The notes beneath the pieces were generated by a model. That model was given only the letters and a program-made list of their open reading frames with translations, did no database searches and was not told the DNA's origin. Below, one piece after another: positions 1 to 8,802 of a DNA stretch of 36,874 nucleotides (its first letter is position 1; each line of letters opens with the position of its first letter). Source of the DNA: Paraburkholderia oxyphila NBRC 105797 (GTDB lineage: Bacteria; Pseudomonadota; Gammaproteobacteria; Burkholderiales; Burkholderiaceae); assembly GCF_000685075.1 (NCBI RefSeq), contig NZ_BAYD01000098.1, positions 1 through 36,874 on the forward strand. The letters are read 5' to 3'. The position numbers and the translations under genes are program-made.

Positions 1-58
1 CTCGCGGCCCGCCGCGAAAACAAGTTAAGTCCAAAGCGCGCACCGACCGCGCAATACC

Positions 59-2329
59 TCACAGCACTGCCACCACCTTCACATCACTACGATCCGCCGA
101 TGCAACGACCTTGCCATCCACACGCCGGAACGTAAGCGTCACCGCCGCGCTACCCACACGCAGATCCCCCACTTCGAGCCAATCAATGCCCTCAGGCAGC
201 ATCGGCTGCTCAACACGCACTTCATGCCGCGCAGCATCGATACTCACCCCCAGACACGCTTCGAGCATCATGAACGGCGAACCCGCAGCCCACGCCTGCG
301 GCAGGCAAGCCACCGGATACGCGGTAGGCGGCTCGCCACGCCGGCGCGGGAAACCGCAAAACAGCTCCGGCAACCGCATATCGAAGGTAACGGCCGCTTC
401 GAACAGCGCCTGCAACAGCCGCACGGCGGCCTCCTTGCGCCCATAACGCGCAAGCCCGCGCGCGCACAACGCGTTATCGTGCGGCCAGACCGAGCCGTTG
501 TGATAGGCCATCGGATTGAAGCGCGCCTGGCCCGCGGCCAGCGTGCGCACACCCCACCCCGTATGAAACAACGCCGATTCAAGAACGCCGGCCACGGCAC
601 GCCCACGCTCATACTCGGGCAAACCAAATGCAAGCAGATGCCCCGCATTCGACGCGAGCACGCGGCACAACTCGCCGTGGCCATCGAGTGCGATGCCGTA
701 GAACTCGGACTCCGCCATCCAGTACTTGTCTTCCACGCAACGGCGAATCTTTGCGGCGCGGCCCGCATAGCGCGCGGATTCCTCAACGAGTCCGCGATGC
801 GCGGCGAACTTTGACATCGTCTCGAACGCGGCGCTCGCGTAGGCCTGCACTTCGACAAGCGCGATCGGCCCGTCGGGGAAATGCCCGTCCGCATGGAACA
901 CCGAGTCGTGGCTGTCCTTCCAGCCCTGGTTCGCGAGGCCGCCCTCCGACTCGCGCCGGTAATCGAGCAGCCCGAGCGGATTACGGTCGCACACGCCCGC
1001 CACCCAGGCCGCGGCGCGTTCGAGCGCGGGCCAGAGCTCGTCGATCAATGCCATGTCGCCGGTGCGCTCCGCATAGGCGCCCGCCAGCACGACGAACAGC
1101 GGCGTGGAGTCCACGCCGCCGTAGTAGAGCGCGAACGGCACTTCGCCGGTGGCGGCCATTTCGCTCTTGCGCATTTCGTGCATGATCTTGCCGACCGCCG
1201 CGTCGCGGAACGCCGAGTCCTCGCGCGCCTGATGGGCCGCGAGAAAGCGCAGCACGCCGTTCGCGAGCGCGGGCGTGAGCCACAGCGTCTGCAGCGAGGT
1301 AATGATGGCGTCGCGGCCGAACGGCGTGGAGAACCACGGAATGCCCGCGTAGGGATACGGGCCCGTGGGCAAATCCGTGGTCAAAAGACCCAGGTCGGCG
1401 ATCGAGCGGTTGATCCAGGCATTGAAGAGCGGATTGCTCGAGCGCACGTTCGCCGACGCGCGGCGGCGCTCGCGCATCACGATATGCGAGTCGACCAGCG
1501 CGGCGCGCACGGCCGCGCGGCCCACGCGCTGCTCCCTCGTGGGCGCGAGACAATGGTCGGGCTGGATGATGCTCGCGCTCGGCGCATCGGGCGCGGCGCC
1601 TGCCAGCGGCTCGACCTCGATGGCCACCGTGAGGTAGAGCGACACGCAGGCTTGTGCGGGCAGCGCGACGGTAAAGTCGGCGCGGTCGGCAAAGAGCTTG
1701 TCCGGCGTGGGCGAGAACTCGATGCGCACGCGCCGCGCCACGTGATCGAGGCCGATGTATTCGAGCCGCACTTCGCCGTCTTCCACGCGCGGCGGCACGA
1801 TCGTGCCCTGCCGCGCGCGCTTCAGGCCGCGCACTTCGAACATGTCGCGGAAGTCGCTCGCGAACGAGATCGAAAGCGGCACGACCGCTTCTTCGGTGCC
1901 GTAGTTCGTGAGCTCGATGGCCTCGGTCATCATCGTGCCCGAGAGCACGCGCTCGCGCTCCACATGTATCACGCCCTCGGGCGTGGTCGTGCCGCCGAGC
2001 GGCGGCAGCGGCCGGTTGGTCAGATGCGCGGTGAATGCGGTGTTGTCGCTGCTCACGCTGCCCGAGAGCAGCGACGGCACGCGGCCGCCGAAGGTGAGGC
2101 GCAGCGAGGAGAGCACGCGCGTGTCGTTGACGAAGAGGCCGTCGTCGACGCCGGTGATGTCACCAAGCGGGTCGTTGACAATAAAGGTGTCGCCCGACTT
2201 GAGCACGTGCTGGTCGGCGCTGGCGACCTCGGGCGTTTCGGGCGCGATAAATGCGCCATCGGTCTCGTGAGCGGGATGATCCACGCCGCCTGCGCGGGTG
2301 ACGCCGCCGAGTGCTTCAGGATCCTGCAT
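59..2329 (-). CDS. Amylo-alpha-1,6-glucosidase / glycogen debranching enzyme-like protein
   Basis: A 756-residue cytoplasmic protein with two parts. Residues of about 37-240 form a beta-rich domain like the N-terminal domain of bacterial debranching-type enzymes (GDE_N_bis family). The rest resembles an (alpha/alpha)6 glucosidase barrel, with the stretches GIPWFSTPFGRDA and YHNGSVWPHDN typical of this group. The family is annotated as amylo-alpha-1,6-glucosidase, acting on branched or short alpha-glucans, but the substrate of this subgroup is uncertain. The ATG is preceded by GAGGAGG at a good distance, which fixes the start. No glycogen or trehalose genes lie beside it in the window, so its partners are unknown. 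It follows citrate synthase on the same strand, but a strong terminator separates them. Family sure, substrate not. Confidence 0.85.
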   Translation of the reverse strand: MQDPEALGGVTRAGGVDHPAHETDGAFIAPETPEVASADQHVLKSGDTFIVNDPLGDITGVDDGLFVNDTRVLSSLRLTFGGRVPSLLSGSVSSDNTAFTAHLTNRPLPPLGGTTTPEGVIHVERERVLSGTMMTEAIELTNYGTEEAVVPLSISFASDFRDMFEVRGLKRARQGTIVPPRVEDGEVRLEYIGLDHVARRVRIEFSPTPDKLFADRADFTVALPAQACVSLYLTVAIEVEPLAGAAPDAPSASIIQPDHCLAPTREQRVGRAAVRAALVDSHIVMRERRRASANVRSSNPLFNAWINRSIADLGLLTTDLPTGPYPYAGIPWFSTPFGRDAIITSLQTLWLTPALANGVLRFLAAHQAREDSAFRDAAVGKIMHEMRKSEMAATGEVPFALYYGGVDSTPLFVVLAGAYAERTGDMALIDELWPALERAAAWVAGVCDRNPLGLLDYRRESEGGLANQGWKDSHDSVFHADGHFPDGPIALVEVQAYASAAFETMSKFAAHRGLVEESARYAGRAAKIRRCVEDKYWMAESEFYGIALDGHGELCRVLASNAGHLLAFGLPEYERGRAVAGVLESALFHTGWGVRTLAAGQARFNPMAYHNGSVWPHDNALCARGLARYGRKEAAVRLLQALFEAAVTFDMRLPELFCGFPRRRGEPPTAYPVACLPQAWAAGSPFMMLEACLGVSIDAARHEVRVEQPMLPEGIDWLEVGDLRVGSAAVTLTFRRVDGKVVASADRSDVKVVAVL

Positions 2330-2436
2330 CGCGTGCCTCCTCTTCGGTTCGCTTTCGCTCGATTGTAGTGGCTCGAGCGCAAATCATACGAGAGGTTTGT
2401 CCACGGCAGACGCAGCAGGTTCACGCCGGCACGGCA

Positions 2437-2478
2437 TAAAAAACGGGAGGGTGCGCGTTTATCCGCGCCCCCTCCCGT
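2437..2478 (-). terminator. Rho-independent terminator of citrate synthase
   Basis: On the minus strand a 15-position stem with one mismatch (2464-2478 pairing with 2443-2457, six-base loop) is followed by a run of six T (2442-2437, partly the end of the stem). It is a classical intrinsic terminator, 73 bases after the citrate synthase stop, and it isolates that gene from the debranching-enzyme gene. Confidence 0.9.
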
Positions 2479-2483
2479 CGAGC

Positions 2484-2513
2484 ACTGCGTGACGGTATGA
2501 ACCGTCACGCAGT
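2484..2513 (-). other. Perfect 13-bp hairpin in the citrate synthase 3' untranslated region
   Basis: ACTGCGTGACGGT at 2484-2496 is exactly complementary to 2501-2513 with a four-base loop. It lies between the citrate synthase stop codon and the terminator, so the transcript ends in two successive strong hairpins. It may protect the mRNA 3' end or act as a second transcription brake; it has no T-run of its own. Confidence 0.75.
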
Positions 2514-2550
2514 CTTCGTTGCCATTGCGGCGTTAAACAAAGTCAACGCA

Positions 2551-3852
<1,302 letters not shown>

Positions 3853-4057
3853 GTCTTGTCCTTGCATTGAATTGCCTTCACCTCGCAAGAGCGGGAAGGC
3901 ACGGTGTCGCTCGTCGCCCGATGTTCCAGGCCGGCTTCACTGCGACCACCTGACGCATTTTACGGCGCGGCGCAGCATCGATTGATAGCGAACCCGGCAA
4001 CAATGCCTCCTCCAGCCAGCAACATTGAATGCTTGCGGCTCCCTTAACGCCGATTTA

Positions 4058-4128
4058 TGCAACAATATATTGTCAGTGCAGTGCAACATGGATCACTCCT
4101 GCTCTGACATACTGCTTGACATGCAACG
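4058..4128. promoter_or_regulatory. Direct TGCAAC repeats and AT-rich palindrome between gltA and the next gene
   Basis: TGCAACA occurs at 4058-4064 and 4082-4088 and TGCAACG at 4122-4128. The perfect palindrome ACAATATATTGT lies at 4062-4073, overlapping the first repeat. In otherwise GC-rich DNA between divergent genes this looks like a regulator binding region. The TATATT inside the palindrome could be a -10 element for the plus strand. The regulator is unknown. Confidence 0.4.
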
Positions 4129-4144
4129 ACTTCCCCTGTCGAAC

Positions 4145-4220
4145 AGAGCGGGGACCTTCGTTTAGGCCCGCGCTCTTGCATGTAGCGATATTGGCCCGCC
4201 TCCCTTGGCGGGCCTTTTTT
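4145..4220 (+). ncRNA. Possible small RNA 3' end or attenuator leader: hairpin followed by terminator
   Basis: A first imperfect hairpin pairs AGAGCG (4145-4150) with CGCTCT (4171-4176), with further GG/CC pairs inside. A perfect 8-bp hairpin follows (GGCCCGCC 4193-4200, GGCGGGCC 4207-4214) and ends in six T (4215-4220). This is a textbook plus-strand rho-independent terminator, yet no coding gene ends before it on that strand. Either an untranslated RNA starting somewhere in about 4040-4140 ends here, or the hairpins attenuate the gene starting 44 bases later. A TTGACA at 4116-4121 has no good -10 partner. The terminator itself is certain; the RNA is inferred. Confidence 0.5.
4193..4220 (+). 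terminator. Rho-independent terminator upstream of the 133-residue gene
   Basis: Perfect 8-bp GC stem with a six-base loop followed by TTTTTT, on the plus strand, 44 bases before the ATG at 4264. Confidence 0.88.
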
Positions 4221-4263
4221 CTCAGGCCGCACGCGCTGTACGCAAAACGTAAGGAATGAACAG

Positions 4264-4665
4264 ATGAACATCTCGATCGACACCCTGTTCGCAGAAGACG
4301 AACTTGCAGAGGACGCCATCGTCACCGCGCTGAACCACCAGGACATCGTGGTCGCGCTCTCCGCAGCACTCGCGTCCGAGCGCGTGGCGGTCCTGCATAT
4401 GCTCTACCCGCGCACCGACGCGCGCACGCACCGCAGCCTCGACGCCCTCGTCGACGCCCTGCACGGCCACGGCCTGCACCAGGTCGCGCGCCTCGTCTCG
4501 CAGGAAGCGCACTACCTCGTGTTCAAGGATCCGGTGAAGGCATGGAAGGCCTTCCACGAGATCCGCAACGACTCGCTCGCCATCGGCGTGCATCTCTACT
4601 ACGCGGGCCTCGTGGGCGAAGCCGCCGAGCACAAGCTCGACGCGCACGCGCACGGTCGCGACTAA
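4264..4665 (+). CDS. Conserved-type hypothetical protein, 133 residues
   Basis: I do not recognise the family. The protein is soluble, without signal peptide or membrane segment, probably mostly helical, and has many histidines (several in the region of residues 86-95 and near the C-terminus). It is supported as a gene by strong GC-rich codon bias, by the structured leader immediately upstream and by a palindromic terminator immediately downstream. It begins 44 bases after an intrinsic terminator, so its expression could depend on read-through. It is divergent from citrate synthase across a shared regulatory region, which may or may not mean linked control. No function is proposed. Confidence 0.75.
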   Translation: MNISIDTLFAEDELAEDAIVTALNHQDIVVALSAALASERVAVLHMLYPRTDARTHRSLDALVDALHGHGLHQVARLVSQEAHYLVFKDPVKAWKAFHEIRNDSLAIGVHLYYAGLVGEAAEHKLDAHAHGRD

Positions 4666-4705
4666 GCGCAACCGATTCGGACTGCGATATTTCCGGATTC
4701 CTGCG

Positions 4706-4732
4706 AAAGCGGCCACCCTGGGTGGCCGCTTT
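4706..4732. terminator. Bidirectional terminator between convergent genes
   Basis: AAAGCGGCCAC (4706-4716) pairs exactly with 4722-4732 around a five-base loop, with A and T ends so that either strand gives a stem followed by T residues. It lies between the stop of the 133-residue gene and the stop of the convergent MreB-like gene. Confidence 0.8.
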
Positions 4733-4818
4733 GCGTTGGTCCGCTATTCGGGCGGTTGCGGGCGCTTGCTGGCGCCCGCGTAACCCAGCGGCGCCCACAC
4801 CGCCAGTCAAACCGCCGC

Positions 4819-5886
4819 TCAATCGCAGGCGTCGAAGTCGGGCTGGCCGGCAGGCACGGCGCCCGCCGCGGCCGCGCCCGCGCCGCGCACGGCGCAGGTG
4901 AGCGGCTCGTCGGCCACGCGCACCGGCACGCCCAGCTCGGCGGCCAGGCACTGGTCGAGGCGGCCCAGCAGCGCACCGCCGCCCGTGAGCACGATGCCGC
5001 TATCGGCGATATCGCTGGCCAGTTCGGGCGGCGCCTGCTCGAACACCTGGCGCACCACGCCGATCACCTGGCGCAGCGGCAAGGCGAGCGCATCGGCGAT
5101 GTCCTCGCTCGTGATCTCGATGGTGCGCGGCAGGCCGTCCTCGAGGCTGCGGCCCGTCGCGCGCAGGCGCTCGATGGGCTCGCCGCGCAGCGCGCTGCCG
5201 ATGATCTTCTTGACGTGCTCGGCGGTCTGCTCGCCGAGGATCACGCCGTAGAGGCCGCGCACGTGCTCGATGATGGCGCGGTCGAACTGGTCGCCGCCCA
5301 CGCGCACCGAGCCGCTGACGGCCACGCCGCCCAGCGCGAGCACGCCCACTTCAGTCGTGCCGCCGCCGATGTCGACGACCATCGAGCCCGTGGCCGAGGC
5401 GACCGGCAGCCCCGCGCCCAGCGCCGAAGCCAGCGACTCGCCAATCAGGTTCACGCTCGCCGCGCCGGCTGCGAACGCGGCATCGCGCAGCGCGCGCCGC
5501 TCCACGCGCGTGGCCGCCCCCGGCACGCACACGGTGAACGCCGAACGGCGGCCGAACCGCCGCTGCGGGCGCGCCATGGCGACGAAGCGGCGCATCATCT
5601 GCTCGGCGGCGGCAAAGTCGGCAATCACGCCGTGCACGAGCGGCTTCACGGTTTCGAGATTCTGTGGCGCGCGCCCGAGGAGCGCCTTGGCCTGCGCGCC
5701 CACGGCGGCGACGGCCGATGCGCTGCCGTTGCCGGCGCCCGCGCCGCGCTCGCGGCAGACGACCGAGGGCTGATCGAGCAGGATGCCCCCTTGCGCCGTA
5801 TAGATCAGCGTATTGGCGGTGCCGGGATCGATCGCCACGTCCTGGCGGGACCCCATGTGCAGAAAATGCCGCGTGGCTCGGGCCAT
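4819..5886 (-). CDS. MreB-like actin-family protein (paralogue)
   Basis: A 355-residue actin-fold ATPase. The phosphate-1 loop is DPGTANTLIY (Asp20), the phosphate-2 loop is VVDIGGGTTE, and the adenosine motif is VLTGGGALLG, as in MreB, which polymerises on the inner membrane to direct cell-wall synthesis. It differs from a housekeeping MreB: the N-terminus is longer, the region around residues 40-55 is Ala/Gly-rich, and mreC, mreD, mrdA and rodA are not beside it. A second, specialised MreB is therefore more likely than the main one. ATGs at 5886 and 5856 are both possible, neither with a clear ribosome site; the longer is given and the actin fold starts after both. Family sure, role uncertain. 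Confidence 0.85.
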   Translation of the reverse strand: MARATRHFLHMGSRQDVAIDPGTANTLIYTAQGGILLDQPSVVCRERGAGAGNGSASAVAAVGAQAKALLGRAPQNLETVKPLVHGVIADFAAAEQMMRRFVAMARPQRRFGRRSAFTVCVPGAATRVERRALRDAAFAAGAASVNLIGESLASALGAGLPVASATGSMVVDIGGGTTEVGVLALGGVAVSGSVRVGGDQFDRAIIEHVRGLYGVILGEQTAEHVKKIIGSALRGEPIERLRATGRSLEDGLPRTIEITSEDIADALALPLRQVIGVVRQVFEQAPPELASDIADSGIVLTGGGALLGRLDQCLAAELGVPVRVADEPLTCAVRGAGAAAAGAVPAGQPDFDACD

Positions 5887-6117
5887 GTTGTCGTTATTCG
5901 TCGTTGCGTGTGGTGGTCGGCCTGCAGTGGGCCGCCCCGGAAATCGAGCCCGGTCGCAAACGTTTGAGCAACCGGGCGCCTGAGAGCCTTGATGGCCCAC
6001 TGGCTTCGTTTACGGCGAAAGCCGGGCGAGACTTTAGCCGCGCCAAAAATAACCGGGCAGCTTAATCGCCAAGTGTGGAAAAAATAAGTCAGGCCGCGCG
6101 CGAGCGCGGCCCCGGCG

Positions 6118-6762
6118 CTACCCCAGCGCCCGCACCAGCGCGTCGCGCCCGAGCATCGCGCCCTGCGCCGTGATTGTATGACCGACGCCCGGCAGCGCGA
6201 ACGCCGCCACGGCGAAACCCGCGTCGCTGAACGCCGCGGCGGCCCGCTCGAGCTCGAGCACGGGAATCACCTCGTCGTCCTCGCCATGCACGAGCGTGAG
6301 CGGCGTCAGGCTCTTCGCGACGACCGGCGTGACGAGGCGCCCGGCGTAGGCGACCACGGCCGCCGCGCCTTCGGACTGCGTCGCCACGTGATAGAGCGAC
6401 ATGATCGAGCCCTGCGAGAAACCGACCAGCGCGAGGCGGTCGAATCCGAGCCCCCAGTGCGCGAGTTCGTCGGCGAGGCGCTTTTCCAGCACCGGCGCCG
6501 CCGCGGCCACACGCGCCGCGCGGTTCGTCTCGTTCACGTCGCGCAGCGTAAACCACTGGCGCCCGCCGAAGCCGCCGTCGAACGGCTCGTTGCCGTCGAG
6601 CGAAGCGAAGGCAACGCCGGGCAGCGCGCCGCGCCAGGCGTCGGCGAGCGGCATCAGATCGCGTGCATTGCTGCCCACCCCGTGCAGCAGCACGACGAGC
6701 GCGCGCGCCGCGCCTTCGGCGGGCGCGAGGCGCCAGCCGCCATCGAATTGTGTCCAGCTCAT
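6118..6762 (-). CDS. Alpha/beta-hydrolase, phospholipase/carboxylesterase family
   Basis: A 214-residue cytoplasmic serine hydrolase of the YpfH/carboxylesterase type. It has the oxyanion region LLHGVGSN, the nucleophile elbow GFSQGS, an acid in HGEDDEVIP and the catalytic His in GVGHTI, in the correct order. Members hydrolyse carboxylic esters or acyl thioesters; the natural substrate is unknown. The frame is open far upstream, but the ATG at 6762 is chosen because GAGGGGA lies just before it and the hydrolase fold begins directly after it. It is alone on its strand, back to back with the EmrB-type transporter across 336 bases. Confidence 0.88.
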   Translation of the reverse strand: MSWTQFDGGWRLAPAEGAARALVVLLHGVGSNARDLMPLADAWRGALPGVAFASLDGNEPFDGGFGGRQWFTLRDVNETNRAARVAAAAPVLEKRLADELAHWGLGFDRLALVGFSQGSIMSLYHVATQSEGAAAVVAYAGRLVTPVVAKSLTPLTLVHGEDDEVIPVLELERAAAAFSDAGFAVAAFALPGVGHTITAQGAMLGRDALVRALG

Positions 6763-7098
6763 TGTCTTGATCCCCTCTTGCCGTGTCTCTGACTCGCCAA
6801 TCCGCATAAAACGCGCATCACCCGCGCCGTGCGTCCGCCCGACGAGGCAGTGCGCCGCGGCCCACATGACAGCCGCAAGCATACGCTGCCCTTGCGACAC
6901 GCGTGTGCACGCCGGAAAAACGAAATCACATCGTAAGCGTTCAAGCGGCCCGCGCCCCACCGATGCCCCTCCAGCGCCTGGGGCTGCTTTCACGCCCGCC
7001 CATGCCATTGCGCGATTGCAGGTATCCTTGCCGCAAATCCGGTCCGCCGCGCGGACCCTGCGCGTGTCCTGCAGCCCCCGAATTTGCGGAGAAGAAGC
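6763..7098. other. Intergenic region between divergent hydrolase and transporter genes
   Basis: This 336-base gap should contain both promoters. I find the GAGGGGA ribosome site of the hydrolase at its left end and GGAGAAGAAG of the transporter at its right end, but no convincing -35/-10 pair, palindrome or small gene. Confidence 0.4.
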
Positions 7099-8679
7099 TT
7101 GAGCCAGCCCACCTCGCCCTCCTCATCGTCTCCGCCACCCGCGCCACCGCCCCCGCTCGAAGGCGGCAAGCTGATCCTCGCGACCATCGCCGTGGCGCTC
7201 GCGACCTTCATGAACGTGCTGGACACCTCGATCGCCAACGTGGCCATCCCGACCATTTCGGGCGACCTCGGCGTCTCGGTCGATGAAGGCACGTGGGTCA
7301 TCACGGTGTTCGCGGCCGCCAATGCCGTCTCCATCCCGCTCACGGGCTGGCTCACGCAGCGCTTCGGCCAGGTGCGCCTGTTCGTGGCGTCGATCCTCTC
7401 GTTCGTGCTGGCCTCGTGGATGTGCGGCATCGCGCCGACCCTGCCGTTCCTGCTCATTGCGCGCGTGCTGCAAGGCGCCGTGGCCGGCCCGCTGATCCCG
7501 CTCTCGCAAGCCATCCTGCTGGGCTCGTGGCCACGCGACAAGTCCGCCACCGCGCTTGCCTTCTGGGCCATGACCACCACGGTCGGCCCGATCGCGGGCC
7601 CGGCGCTGGGCGGCTGGATCACCGACAGCTACAACTGGTCGTGGATCTTCTACATCAACATCCCGGTGGGCCTGTTCGCGGGCTTCATCACCTGGAGCAT
7701 CTACCGCCACCGCGAATCGCCCACGCGCAAGCCGCCCATCGACATCGTCGGCCTCGGGCTGCTCGTCGCCTGGGTGGCCTCGCTGCAGATCATGCTCGAC
7801 AAGGGCAAGGATCTCGACTGGTTCAATTCGCCCGTGATCGTCACGCTCGGCGTGACCGCGCTCATCAGCTTCGCGTTCTTTCTCGTCTGGGAGCTGACCG
7901 AGGAGCATCCGATCGTCGACCTGCGGCTCTTCGCGCAGCGCAACTTCCTCGGCGGCACGATCGCGATTTCGGTGGCCTATGCCGTGTTCTTCGGCAATCT
8001 CGTGCTGCTGCCGCAGTGGATGCAGGAGTATCTGAACTACCGCTCGGTGGACGCGGGCCTCGTCACCGCGCCGCTCGGCATATTCGCCGTGATCCTCGCA
8101 CCGGTGGTGGGACGCATCCTGCCGCGCTCGGACGCGCGCGTCATCGCCACGGTCGCGTTCATCCTGTTCGCGGTCGTGTTCTTCATGCGCTCGCGCTATG
8201 TGATCGAGATCGACACGTTCCACCTCGTGCTGCCCACGCTGCTGCAGGGCATCCCGATGGCGCTCTTCTTCGTGCCGCTCACCGCGATCATCCTCGCGGG
8301 CCAGCCGCCGGGCCGCATTCCCGCCGCCGCGGGCCTCTCGAATTTCGTGCGCGTGTTCTGCGGCGCCGTGGGCACGTCGATTTCGACCAATGCCTGGAAC
8401 AACCGCACGATCCTCCATCACGCGCGCTTGACCGAGCAGGCCTCCATCTACAACCCGGTGTTCCAGCAGTCGATCGACCAGACCCAGCAGACGCTGAACC
8501 TGAGCGAGCCCTCGGCGCGCGCGCTGTTCGATTTCCAGCTCACGACCCAGGCCGCGATGATGGGCCTGAACGATATCTTCTATATCTCGGCGATCATCTT
8601 CCTCGCGATCATTCCGCTCATCTGGATCACGAAGTCGACGAAGGGTTCGAGCGGAGGCGGCGCGGCCGGCGCGCATTGA
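7099..8679 (+). CDS. EmrB/QacA-family (DHA2) multidrug MFS transporter
   Basis: A 526-residue inner-membrane proton-coupled exporter with 14 predicted helices. The N-terminal tail is Ser/Pro-rich, followed by helix 1 with LDTSIANVAIP, the hallmark of the DHA2 (EmrB/QacA) group, then GWLTQRFGQ in loop 2-3 and GPALGGWI in helix 5. Such proteins usually work with an EmrA-type membrane-fusion protein and an outer-membrane channel; neither is adjacent here, so it must borrow them or act alone. There is no ATG near the fold. The TTG at 7099 is chosen because GGAGAAGAAG stands directly before it; a TTG at 7084 is the alternative. Drug specificity cannot be read from sequence. Confidence 0.9.
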   Translation: MSQPTSPSSSSPPPAPPPPLEGGKLILATIAVALATFMNVLDTSIANVAIPTISGDLGVSVDEGTWVITVFAAANAVSIPLTGWLTQRFGQVRLFVASILSFVLASWMCGIAPTLPFLLIARVLQGAVAGPLIPLSQAILLGSWPRDKSATALAFWAMTTTVGPIAGPALGGWITDSYNWSWIFYINIPVGLFAGFITWSIYRHRESPTRKPPIDIVGLGLLVAWVASLQIMLDKGKDLDWFNSPVIVTLGVTALISFAFFLVWELTEEHPIVDLRLFAQRNFLGGTIAISVAYAVFFGNLVLLPQWMQEYLNYRSVDAGLVTAPLGIFAVILAPVVGRILPRSDARVIATVAFILFAVVFFMRSRYVIEIDTFHLVLPTLLQGIPMALFFVPLTAIILAGQPPGRIPAAAGLSNFVRVFCGAVGTSISTNAWNNRTILHHARLTEQASIYNPVFQQSIDQTQQTLNLSEPSARALFDFQLTTQAAMMGLNDIFYISAIIFLAIIPLIWITKSTKGSSGGGAAGAH

Positions 8680-8700
8680 GCGAACCGAGCGCGCCAGTCG

Positions 8701-8787
8701 CGTGGCGAAGCGGCGGCCCGCGCTCCTCACGTGACGAAGCGGCAGTCTGCGCTCCTCGCGTGTCGTGGCGGCAGCCCGCGCTGCCGC
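8701..8787. repeat. Three imperfect 29-bp tandem repeats
   Basis: Units at 8701-8729, 8730-8758 and 8759-8787. Units 1 and 2 differ at 5 of 29 positions; unit 3 is more diverged. They fill the gap between two convergent genes. Confidence 0.7.
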
Positions 8788-8789
8788 CA
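8766..8789. terminator. GC-rich hairpin between convergent genes
   Basis: TGGCGGCAGC (8766-8775) and its exact complement at 8780-8789 form a 10-bp stem with a four-base loop, 13 bases beyond the end of the dehydrogenase gene. There is no T-run, so it is a weak or rho-assisted terminator candidate. Confidence 0.45.
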
Positions 8790-8802
8790 TGCCTTGGCCG
8801 CG

